Shown piece by piece: positions 48,718-60,368 of a stretch of 64,000 nt of DNA (position 1 is its first letter; each line of letters begins with the position of its first letter). The notes beneath the pieces were generated by a model that saw nothing but the letters and a program-made list of their open reading frames with translations, was not told where the DNA came from and ran no database searches. Source of the DNA: Cyanoderma ruficeps (Eukaryota > Chordata > Aves > Passeriformes > Timaliidae); assembly GCA_008694505.1 (NCBI GenBank), contig VZDJ01007749.1:9848918-9912917 (forward strand), written 5' to 3'. A program made the translations under genes and the position numbers.

Positions 48718-50315
48718 GGTTTAAATTCTATTTTGAAAGCATTAAAGCATTCTTCCTAAACTGTGGAACTTGGTGTGGTGATTCACAGCACGTTTCACTA
48801 GTGAAAAAGCTGGTCTTGCTTTTTGTCTATACATACAAGGGATGTATTAAGACTGGGGTTTTGTTTGGATTTTTTAGCTACATCAGCTGTTTGTCACCTG
48901 TAATTCTTGGTACTTTTCAGACCATGTGTTTTCCAGGGAGAAGACTTGGCTAGTGGTGGAGCTTTTATTTCTACTCCCCTTGCAGTTTGCTGTATTAAGA
49001 CATGTTTAATTAGAACTGGCTTAGTTTATTAAGTGATTCAAATTGTTCTGCATTAATATCTTAATCTTTCATCCTCACAGTTTTATTGATCTCACAAATC
49101 TTGTTATCATGGATGCATATGTTTATTTTCTTCTCACGAAAGCCCTAAAGTTTATGTTGCAAGTCTCCATTCATTATTACTTTGTTACATCTTTCAGTTT
49201 TCAGTTAATTTAATACATTTTACTGATACTGTTGTGCCAGTGTTCATAATGAGAATGTCATACACTATTAAGTCAAGTCCTCTCCGCAGATATATTGCAA
49301 ATACACAATTACTTTCATCTTCCAAATACTTGTCTCATGAAACAATGCAAAGACTTGTTTTACAAGATCTGTTTGCCACAAAACTGGGTTCACTGGGAGA
49401 TATTAATTATATTCCATCTCTTCCATTCTTCATTAAATTTATAACAGCTTTATTACCTGGAAGGAAGTTCAGACTCACTGTCCATTAGCTCTGAGTCATC
49501 CTGCTGGCCTCTGTTATTATTGGCACGACATTAGCACTTTTTCAGTCAAATGGGATTTCCCTGGAATGCCTTAATTTAGTAAAATAAACATGATTAGCTC
49601 TCAAGCCTTCTCTGTCTTAGTTCTTAGGTGTGAGGTAGATGAATTGGCTGACTTTAAAATGTTGATTTCAAATGCATGTGGTATAACATCCTGCTTGGTT
49701 ACCAGGGGACTGGAAAATAGTTCAACTTCATCATGTGACATAAGAACAGCTGTCCAAATATGGAATAGAAATATTTCTAAATATGTCTGTCTCTTCTGCA
49801 CCACTATTAAAAGTTGTGTCATTTCCATTTGGCAAAGGGTTTCTATAGATGCTGAGGTATTGCAGTCTTGATAAGTTTGGGGGTTTCTTAGTTCTTTGTG
49901 TTACAATGGTGATGTCAGCTGTGGACTCCCTGCTGATGTTTCTAACTTACTGATATTTTTCACTTTGTACCTTCTAACTCACAGGGATTATTACTGTTTA
50001 TCTTCATTATTATATTGTGTTTTTTGTTATAAACTTCTTCTTACACTTGAATTGTGAAAGAAAACAGCATTTTTAGGCAAAATGATCCTTCCTTTGACTG
50101 TGGAATTACAAATTCATGACCATCCTAAGATTCCTTCTTAAAAAGCTTCTCACTTTTGACTTTCAATTCGATTTCAACCATAATTTTAATTACTGTGATA
50201 GGATTCTGAACTTGCAGGTTACTGACAACTGCAGCACACTCATGTCTTTATGCAACAGTGTCTCCCTCATCTCATCTACTCATTATACATTGTTAGTGTG
50301 ATTTGTTGTATTTTT

Positions 50316-50352
50316 TAGCATTTAAATAACATTCTAGCATTTAAATCACATT
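50316..50352 (+). repeat. 19-bp tandem pair
   Basis: TAGCATTTAAATAACATTC is followed directly by TAGCATTTAAATCACATT, a small duplication with one substitution. Confidence 0.7.
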
Positions 50353-53300
50353 TTATGTCGTTGTGCAGTGCTGGGTAATAATAATGGCATCATTCTCTTG
50401 AATTAGTGGTGATTTCATGACCTCTGGTTCATTACCTCTTCCAATCTCAGTATGTAAAAAAATGGAAAAGTCATATTTTAGCACTCTGCCATGCTAGTTC
50501 AAGTTTGTCAGAGACTCAGCATGTACTGGGTTTGCTTTCATGCCAACTTCCTCAGGTGTTGCTACTGTAACATCCTCCTGCCTACTCCAACTTATCTCCA
50601 ATCAAACAGAGGTAAACACTTGCACTGTCCCCTTTTTGAGTTTTTCCAAGAGGTATGGTTACCACAGGGAATGTATTTTCATAAAAGCCCTGTCAAATAG
50701 GTCTTCCCAAGTCAAGCACTTGTTTGTTATTCATATGATCATATTTACTCTGAGGATAATGTCATCTGTTCCAGAAGTGATGCTGCAAAAGTGAGATTTC
50801 AGATGCATTTCATCACAACATTATGTTCTCCATGCAAAATTTTCACCAGCACATCTCCCACAGCAGTATACCATGAATGCAGAATCTGTGATTCTACCAG
50901 CAGAAGCCAAAACTAATTCTTTTTCTTCCTTATAATCTTGTACAGCAGACCCTCATTTTAGTTTAGTGCATTTTGTTTCTGTGGCTCAGTCCCACATATG
51001 TGGAGGATGTGTCAGCATTTTTTTGTTCCAAAACAGTGTATACTTTTCTTCTGTTAGAATAGTGTGTTGTAAATTAAAAGGGATGATATAAAGGGTGTTG
51101 AGGGAGCTATAGCATCCAGCTGGTTTGTAAGTGATGTTAAAGGCTGCTCCCAGGAGTAGAGCACACTGCATGTTTTACAGTGAGAATTCAATTTCAGTCA
51201 GCATTCTGAAAGAATAGCTGTTCAGAGGTGATAAAGCAAAAATGTGGCTTGGGCATGTCTCCTTACTTTAGAATTTTAAATCAAATGCTTTCCCAGGGCA
51301 GGGCCCTTAGCACGGTTCTCCCCTCTGACTTCCTCTTTCCTTCCTGAAATACAATCATCACTGTAGGTTCCCCTGTCTCCTGTACTCCCGGGAAAAACTG
51401 TTTCCTTAATACACATACATTGCAATTAAACCTCTTAAACATCATTTTAGTAATAATTAATTTACGAATATTCCTGATTAAACCTGCCAATTAGCACAGA
51501 CTAAGAGGAAACTAGAAGTAAATAATGACTTCTTTCAGTATGTTTTCCTATCCAGAATACTTACAGATAATGAGCAGAGGAAAAGACAGTTGGCAAAATT
51601 GAACTGTACCTCTTCTTTCATGGACTTTCAGTCTGGTTTCTAACTGAGGGAGGAGAGGAATGATAACCAAGCAGAGTTAGGATGTATAAAGGCCTTTAAA
51701 TGCAGGCTTTTATTTTTCTAATTCTTATCTATTTTATACTCTGTTAAAGTGATTTTCTTCTTATACATACTTAATCTCGTGTTCTCCAGTGATAGAGACA
51801 AAAAACTTAATGATGCCTGAGTGTTACACATTTAACCTGTGGTCTTGATGTAATTTGTCTAGATCATGTTGCTAAGGAAATCTTTAGGGTGTCATCAGTA
51901 TATAAGAACACTTATTTCCTTCCTGAATGAAGATCACAGAAGGACTTTCTGTGATAAACCAGTACAGTGCTACTGTAGTAGCAGTGTTATGTTTGACATG
52001 ATAAATGCAGAAAGAGTACTAAGAGTCACAGTGGCTGAGCCACAGGGTCTTTCTGAATCCAGACTTGTTTGGATGTTTTGAAAGAGAAAATGAAATTGTC
52101 ACATGGTTGCTGATTGCATAGTGACTGAATTGTTTGAAACTCGTGTGCTTTGAGAGTCTGCAGCTGGGAAATCCCCAGCATGTGACTGGTGCAGCTGTGT
52201 TTGATAGTGTGGTTAAACTTTACTGCAGGCCTGAGTATTTCACCACATTGCATCTTCTACCTGCCTGTTGCAGCATTCCAATAACTGCCAAGCATTCCTT
52301 GTCTTTCAGAATTTGCATCAGGGTTTGAACATCTGTACTGCTTGAACTGTGCTATTGATAAAGAGAGGGGGAAACAGAGCCCCAAGTGAGGCAAAGGCAA
52401 AATTCTCATTAAGGTTGAGTACAGTTGCTTTCAGTCATCTCCATTTGTGCCACACTGCCAGAGGATACAAATCAACCGTTAGGAAAAGGGGAACTTCTGG
52501 ACTTCTGCTTTTCTTCAAGCTATTTTTGTCCTTATCCATCCCCATCTTGTTCCTGTGTTTCATCCTCCTGTGGCATCTTGTCAGCAGTGGATGTGGTGTG
52601 TTGTTTGGAATGGGAGCTCTTTGTTACTTGTTGGTACAGTGCCAAGGATAGAGAGACACAGCTCCTTAAGGGGTTTATAAGACTTTTTGTAATATAAATC
52701 CAATACCCACTGCTGGTTCCTTGGTTGACTTGTTTTGACCCACTGTGTTGTCTGATGTGTGGAAGCGCTGGCACCGGGTGGTGCGAACTGCCACCACATT
52801 CCCATGGGAAAAGGGAAATGCTGCACTGTGGCTCTGAAGTGACCCCTCAGAGGCCTGCAAGACAAGGCTTCTAGCTACTTCCTTGGAAATTTGGATCATT
52901 AACCACTGCAAACCATCCCTGGGGTGACTTCATCTGGCAAGTAGTCAGCCTTTTCCACACTTCTGCCACTCCTGGAGGTTTCCTAACACTCCATGGGCTC
53001 CATTGTCTCTCCCAGAGGGGAACTCATAACACAACCTGGTAGCAACCAGCAAGCTCCATGGCATTCCAAGGAACCACCTCTTCTGGAGCTTTGGGTACCA
53101 ATTATGTGGTCCCTAGAACACGGTGAACCCTGACCAGAGCAAACTCCTTAGAAATAACTGATCTGATTTAGGAATTAAAAAAGAAAAAAGCGGTGAAGCA
53201 CCAGGTTAGGAAGTCTTACATACTGTGAGGAAAATGCACATTTTTTCCACTGTTTACAGAATATTTGCAGGATGGTGTCCCTTGAAAATACATTTAGCCT

Positions 53301-53849
53301 TTGCTTCTCAGATTTATCACATATTTATTTCACATGTGTGATGTCCGGGTAGAATCTTGTGGAGCTCTGATATTTCTCCTCTGTCTCAACTCTGCCAGTT
53401 TGGAGTTTGGAGAATGGTGCCACTTCAGTTTTTCTGCCAAAGCTTTGCATAACATTTAAAATACATTTTCCTCTTGGTGTGTATCACCTCATGTTTCTGG
53501 AGACCAGGTAGGGCTTTTTCTCTGATATTTAATGAATTATTTGAAAATGCCTGATAGAGTGAGATATTGCCAGTAGCTTCCTGAAAGGATTTTGCTTGTG
53601 TTTAATTTTATGCCTGAGTTTTTTCACATGTGGTGGCAAAAACATCTGGGGTGCAATACTGTAGCATGTTAACTTTGCCTTCTCTAATCCTCAATATAAG
53701 TTGTGTTTGTTAAGTTTGATCTTGGTGCTCAGGGTTGCTTGTTATCAGCTTTACACTATAAGGGGCAGAAAAGAACATTGTACATATATGTGTTGTTACT
53801 TTTAAAATATAGTACAAGATTATTTGCAGATCGGTATATCATTCATATG

Positions 53850-53912
53850 ATATTGTTTATTTTTATAAACAATATAAACATAAATTATATATTATTTTAA
53901 TAAATAATATAT
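53850..53912. repeat. Two adjacent perfect AT-rich hairpins
   Basis: ATATTGTTTAT/ATAAACAATAT (53850-53860 and 53865-53875, loop TTTT) is followed 11 bp later by ATATATTATTT/AAATAATATAT (53887-53897 and 53902-53912, loop TAAT). Both stems are 11 bp, perfect and closed by 4-nt loops. The block is nearly pure AT and could form cruciforms. Confidence 0.8.
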
Positions 53913-56900
53913 TTATTAATAATTTTTATAAAGTTTTCAAAAAACTTACCTCTTTGCAAGGCCTTTAGGTATTCTCTGCCTTCATTTCTTTCATAACAAA
54001 GAGCCACCTGTGCTTTAGTGGATCTGGTTAAGTAGTCAAAGGGTAGCAAGAGATGACAGAAACGTTTGAGAAATGCAGAGCACGGAGTAAGGATTAGCAC
54101 AATAGCAAAAAAATCATGAGACGAGCTATTATTATTCCCCCTATTTGTTGGTTCCTGGTTTCCATATGTTATTAATATTCCTCTGTATTTTGTTTGAGGA
54201 AGTAGTCAGATGAAAGGTCACAACTGTTTTGTGAAAGTGGGTGAATCATATACTGATTCACTGTGTACGGGCAGTGAATGCTCCATGTATTTGTGACTGT
54301 GCATTTCTCTATTAGTTTGCCATCTGTTCTGTGAAAACCTGAATTACTAGAGGTGAAGAGGGCTGCAAACCACTTAAACAGAAATGGTGTTGCAATATAA
54401 CTTGATGGACTTGAAGAGGAAATTGCATAGTTCATTTAAATCACACACTCAGTGGAAATTTAGGCTGCATCCCTCCACAAATATTTGAGATAAAAGTTAG
54501 AGGAACAAGTATTCACTAGGCAGAAGTAGGATGCACAATCATGCCCAGTGCTTTGGTCATGAGATGGAGAATGTGTTCACTTCAGACTTTTGTGATCATA
54601 TCAGGGCTGTAGCTTAAACATGTGTTGCCTCCCCAGATTCTCACTAAAAAACCCCAGTTGGGGTTGGGGTCAGGGTCTCTGTGACAGATCATGTGACCCA
54701 GAACAGCAGTTTTGCTCTTGCTTTCCCATCACTGGCACTGGAGAAGGGAAAATTCCCACAGCTGACATCAGGCAAAGACAGAGAGGGAAAAATCATGTTG
54801 CAGACAAAAGTTTGGGGAAAAATAATCACCAAAGATTGTAATCAGGATGATGGAAGAGTCTGGATTAGCTTTGTGTGCTTTTTCTCTAAGATTGTCCAGG
54901 GGCAAAGCTGAGCCATTTTTAAATGCCACATCTGGTCAGTCATTTGGCAAACGTGCCTGACTTCTGTTACCACCAAATTATATAACGTGGTGGGATTGAG
55001 GCAGCCTCACGTGCTTCGCCACAGCCCTGTGCGTCACTTGACAGGATGAGGAACATAATATGATAATCAGGGAATCTTGTCTTTCTTTCCTTTTTCCCCC
55101 TCCAACACAGACAATTTCATGCCTGTGGGAAGGTGCTGTGCTGGCAGTTCTGGGAAATGAGGTGTTGGCCCCTGAGCAGGCACCACACACACACGGTTCC
55201 ACTGCGCGCTGATCCCGTGTGTGCCATGACACTGCACCCGTCCCTCATCCTGATGGGACAGCAGCCTCATTCCCATGTGGAAAAACAACCTTTAGGGCTG
55301 AAAAACTACATCAGGCCAGCTCAGGTGTTTGGCCTTAGTTACTACACCTTCTTGCCAAGACTGGCAAAACTTTAAAACTGGAGAATTCCCTGTAATTTCA
55401 GCCACAGTGGACAAGAGCCCATCTTATCAGTACTGATGGAAATGTGAAGGCCCATCTGCTAGAGGTACTACCTTTTACTTGTGTCAACAATATAATTCTC
55501 ACAAATCGTGTAGTACAAAGCTTTCAAACTGCCTAATACAGCTGCAGGTGCAGCTGTGATATGAGCAGGGGGGTGCATGGATGTTAAGCAATCCATGGCT
55601 GGGTACTGCTGCATGGAGTGAAGTAAAGGGAGAAACAGTCCTGCTAGAAATGCCGGTCAATCTGCTATAAACTACTTAGAATCCCAATCCACATTTAGGA
55701 TCCTATCTAGGAAAGTACTGCTGACCTTCTGTATAGGACTCAAGCAACTGAAAGCTAAGCAATTTCATTGATACGTTTCTGGAGTGAGGCCTGAGTTTCT
55801 TCTAAATGACAAGTTTAATTACAGCTCCTCTGCTCTGACCTTTAGTTGGCTTTATGTAGGCATCCAGGCTTGCAAGTTGTACATTGTACAAAGGGAGTTC
55901 GAGTTTGGTTTTCCCTTACTACACCTACAAGTGGAATGCCAGTCTGATGCACTCTGAAATGAAAATAAACACTGAGCAGAGCAAGCAGAAGCACTGTGGG
56001 ACATGAGGGTTCAGTATAACTTCATTTGTCTACTGCCATCCTGAAGATTGATTTTTTTTTTAAAGCAGAAATAAATCTAAATAAATGTATTTTCCACCCT
56101 TTTCTCTTCAGGTGATATAGGATTAATTTATGTGGTACTGAGCAAATTTTGTAAGTTTTTCAGTGCACATCTTTGGAATTACCTTACAACACATGTATTG
56201 AGTATTGCTTCATTCTAGCAGCCACTGTGTTTTCTGTAGCTAAATGAAGGCTTCAAAACCTGATTTGGAAAATGAACTGACAAAACTGCGAAGAGAGAGA
56301 ATGTAAAATATCTGTGACTATTTACCTTCAAATGTGTAGGCATTATGCAATATAGGATCATAAATGTTTTATCTCCTCTTGATAGGCATGGAGCTTATAT
56401 CTTTTTGAGATCAAAATGTTCGGCATGCAAGGGGGAAAACTAGAATTGCTGATTCTCCCTAAGGTTTTTAGGTTTTTTTTACAATTATTTGTATAAAATC
56501 TCCCTTCCTATGAGCATATTAAGCTGTTTCATGTGTGACTATATGCAAGAGGAAGAAGCAGCTGGGCTAAAGACATCTGTTTGTGTGTGCTTAAATATTC
56601 CATTATTAACTAGCGAGGTGCTTTCCTGAAATCAGGAGGTTTTATTGATGCCCTTTATTTCTTGTAATTTTATGTTAAAGAAATGGTACTGCATTTTAAA
56701 AGATACTTAAGCGTGTCATCAGTTCTGGGAAAACTTAGCAGAGGTTACTTGAATACTTAAACTAATTGTACTAATGGGCAATATTAAGTCATCTTGGGGG
56801 AGGGAAGCACGTATGCAGAAGGAGCTGGGTTTGAGAACTTAAACAGAAAAACCACAGAGTGAGTAGGAAGCTTATCTTGGGTAAGAGTAAAGAAAAGCTG

Positions 56901-57518
56901 AGCAAGAGCTCTCAGAGCAGCATCTTGCTTTACCCGCTGGGGGCACGTTCAGCTGTCTCATTTGTTTGATTCTTGCACAGCTGGGAAAGATCTGACCCTG
57001 TAAAAGGGCTTGTTAGTTTTATCTTGAAAGTAGACCTGATAAATAAATTGGGAGGAGGGGAAAAAAAAAACAAACTAAGAGTAAAGTCGGTAGTTGTTTC
57101 TGCCTTCTCTGTGTGGGAGGTTTCTCACTCTTCAGCTGGAGTGCAAGTACTCAAAGGAGGCTGAGTACCTGCAGCTGGCACAGCTGAGAGGCTGAAACTG
57201 GTGTGGAGCACAGCCTGGAAACAGTGTCAGACGCCTCCTGAGAAGAGTCTGGCGCTGAGGAATGTTCCTGTGCTTTCAGCAGCAGAGCTACTACAGAGGA
57301 GTCCCACTCCTTCCCTGGCTGCTTTCTCCCATTCCTCTGCTGTGGCAAAGGCTGATCCAGCAACCTTTGCTGTGAGTGATGGGGTGAAAAGTCCAGTGAG
57401 CAAGGTGGAAGTGGAATGCTTTGAAATTAAAAATTAATACCAGTTGTTGAAACTAACAGTTAAAACTAATTATTATTTGTGAATTTAATTAAAGCAGCAC
57501 TATTTTGGAGTTAAATTC

Positions 57519-57600
57519 TATACCATACTATACTATACTATATGTATCTATATACTATATCTATATATCTATACATATATACTATACTATATCTATGTAT
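57519..57600 (+). repeat. ATACT/ATCTAT microsatellite
   Basis: Repeated ACTAT, CTATATAT and ATACTATACT units run over about 80 bp. The stretch is AT-rich and probably length-variable. Confidence 0.85.
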
Positions 57601-59739
57601 CTTTTAACTGGAAAACCCACCTGAGTTTTGGCAAGGTGCTCGGGTTAAAATGTTAAGAGCTGAGTAGTTTGCCTGGTGCCAAAGTTAAATGTGCTTCCTC
57701 AGTGATTAATGATCAGTCACAGTCTCCATGAGAATGTGGTTTCACAAGCCCTTCTTTCTCACAGTAGTATGATCTGCATGTCACTCACTCATTCCTGCCT
57801 GCTGCCACCATCACCTACATGCTCACTTGTGCCAGTGTAACAGCTGATGTGACTGCACAGGGAGCTAGATTGGAAAGCTAATTAATTCTTTCTAAAAATC
57901 TTTTTTGTGGGGGGTAGAAGGGGTAGGAGAGGTTAATTTTCTTCAATGCAGTTCAACATGTGCCTCTACCAGCAGTTTTCCTGGCACAGGTGAGGTTGTG
58001 GTGTAAGGTCAGAGTAAATTGGAGGGATAAAGTTAAAGCTGCACTGTTACTGAGAAGTTTGTGAAAATACACCTTGTTTTGGTGTAGAGCAGCAGGAAAG
58101 AGGATGTAACCAACTCTTCTGGGAATTTCTGGGTTACGTGCGGTGATTTGGCTCAGAACAGAGACCTAGCTCGGGGTGCCTGTGGATGCCCATTCAGATC
58201 CCTTTTTTCTGTAGCAGACTGAACAGGAATAGCCTTGCTTCTGAATTCTGAAAGAGCAGGCTGTGCTAGAATGGAATGGATGTGAATTTATTCACTGGTA
58301 GAGAGAAAAGAAACCCCTAACCAGCCTGAATTTTTCTGTATGACACTGTTGATCCTGGGTGCAGTCATCTCATGTCCTTTCCTCCACTGTGCCCTGGGCA
58401 CTTCTGCCACAGGAGATGGTGCAAGTGGCCTGTGGTGCTGCACAGATGTGTGTCCCCTCCAGGCACTGGCCTCAAATCTGTCTTTCTTTCTGTGCTGTAA
58501 ATCAGCCCTCCTGGACTGTCTTCTTCACTGCACAGCCTGTGTACTCCTTGCTTGGGTATCCCACGACTTCCCCTGAACTTCAGTTCCCTCTGGTACAGAG
58601 GTTCCTTGCCTTCTTTTTTCCAGGTGTAGTATAGTATAGTAAGATTTTGCTCTTCATCCAGTGCTTTCTGCTTAGACTTTTCATAACTAAGTGTGCATCT
58701 CCTCATTTCTTACACAGAAACATAGATACAGGTGATGGTAGCAGTGGAATACAATCACACCCTGCTCTCCATCAGGGTATGGGATAGTTAAGTAGCTCTC
58801 CTGGCTTCAGGCCACTGCTCAAGTAATCTATATTTTAACCATCCCTTTTGGCACCTTGATTTGCTTATTTTTTGTGTTTAGACATCATGTTTCTGTGGTA
58901 CATTTTTTTCTTCTCTATAGATTAATTGTGCCATTAAATAAAGTTAATGAGAGATAACCAAATCCTGCTGTATGTCTGCAAGCGCCTTGCATTGCATACC
59001 TGAGACCACACTCGCCCATATTGCTTCTGTTTTTCCAGTCCTGAGTTCTCCCTGTGCTGTTACTGCCTGAGCACACAGTGCTGTCCTTATGCAGTGTAGA
59101 TGGATACCTGCTCAACCCCTGTGATGCTGTGAAGGTCCCTTCACCTGGATCTAAGGAAACAGGCTCGTCTCAGAGTCAGAAATCAAGAGCAACCTGCCCA
59201 TTCAGTGACGTGTTTCAGAAACTTAGGTGGGATCAGAGTTGTGTCATATGACACAATGAGAAGCTAATGATATTAAAGAATAAAGAACAATAATTATCCC
59301 CTGCTGTTTGCTGTAGTATTTTTATTATGAAAACTTATTGATCCCTTCAGTTCTGTGTATGATCTGTTAACTGGTCAACTGTCAGAAGCCTTTCTCCGGA
59401 TTTTATTCAGTTCTCAGGTAGGCAATTTTCTCATCTAAGTTGACACGATTTTGCCTGAGAAGAGGACCAAGAGAGAGCATTTTAGAGTCTGTGGCACACA
59501 GTGTTAAGAGCCTCTAAGGCTTCTCTGTAAACCCCCCAGGGTGACAAAGCAGCAAAGCCACCTCACCCGCTCTGCCTGGCACTCACCCTCACACCCAAGG
59601 TTATCTTGGCTGTGGTTTATGTGGATGCTCCCGTCCATGTCCCAGTAGATCAGCAATGTGCCGCGCTTTTCTGCTGCTCACTCGACTTCAGGAAGCCCTT
59701 ATACCTTAAGGTTGCCAGGTTCCTGAACTGGATTACATG

Positions 59740-59905
59740 CAGGAATCTCCGGGCCGGCAGGGAAGCGTTTCCCGGAGGTTGTGTTCTGCCGCCTTCTCGT
59801 GGTCACTGTTCCGCTTGCAGCCTTCTCTCCAAGGCAGGCGCTGCCGGGCACTGCCCGGAGCTGCTCATGCCCTGAAGGGCAGCGGTGCTGTCCTGGCTCC
59901 GGGAA
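59740..59905. other. Small GC-rich patch immediately upstream of the CR1 element
   Basis: GGGCCGGCAGG, TTCCCGGAGG, GCTGCCGGGCACTGCCCGG and GGCTCCGGGAAGG lie in an AT-rich setting about 35 bp before the CR1. It contains several short inverted GC motifs. It may be part of an older insertion. The overlapping open frame (59606-59875) has no recognisable domain. Confidence 0.3.
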
Positions 59906-59940
59906 GGTTGCCTAAAAGTAACAAAGACTTTTAGGAAGAA

Positions 59941-60368
59941 AGTCTAGAGGAGAACCGCGAAGATGCTCGGAGGGTTGGAGCACCTTTCTTATGTGGACAG
60001 ATGTGGTTGTTCAGCCTGGAGAAGGCTCCAGGGAAACCTCATTGTGCCCTCCAGTGCTTAGAGGGAGCCTATAAAAAACAAGGAGAGGAACTTCTTACTC
60101 AGGAAATAGTGATAGGGCAGGGATGAACAATTTTATACTGGAAGAGGAAGGACTTAGATTAGGTATTAGGATGAAATTCTTTAGTGAGGCACTGGAACAG
60201 GTTGCCCGGAGAAGCTGTGGATGCTCCATCCCTGAAGTGTTCAAGGCCAGATTGGATGGTGCTCGTGAGTAGCCTGGACAGTGGGTGGCATCCCTGCCTG
60301 TGACAGGGGGTTTGGCACTAGATGATCTGTAAGGTTCCATCCCAAACCATGATTATATGATGGATTCT
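59941..60368 (+). mobile_element. CR1 LINE, 5'-truncated 3' end, sense on the plus strand
   Basis: Landmarks of the avian CR1 3' end occur in order: GTCTAGAGGAGAACCGCGAA, GGGTTGGAGCACCT, GTTCAGCCTGGAGAAGG, GATTAGGTATTAGGATGAAA, GAGGCACTGGAACAGGTTGC, GTGTTCAAGGCCAGATTGGA, GATGATCTGTAAGGTTCC, and a terminal AT-rich octamer-like tail ATTATATGATGGATTCT. Compared with the family there are small internal deletions. No reverse-transcriptase reading frame is present, so the copy is immobile. It identifies the genome as avian or at least sauropsid. Confidence 0.95.

Larger units (their letters stand above)
44298..59940. other. Gene desert; no recognisable exon
   Basis: About 15.6 kb. The longest open frames are 132 codons on the minus strand (45560-45958) and 123 codons on the plus strand (46030-46401), neither resembling a known family to me. 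Contents include poly(T) tracts with an N at 48699, a 19-bp tandem pair near 50316-50352, two AT-rich hairpins at 53850-53912 and an ATACT-type repeat at 57519-57600. A block around 52.98-53.16 kb has locally reversed strand composition, and a GC-rich patch lies at 59740-59905. Confidence 0.5.

Noticed and set aside
48594..48953. A 119-codon open frame with a poly-Phe stretch
   Set aside because: It is produced by poly(T) tracts around an undetermined base and is not coding.
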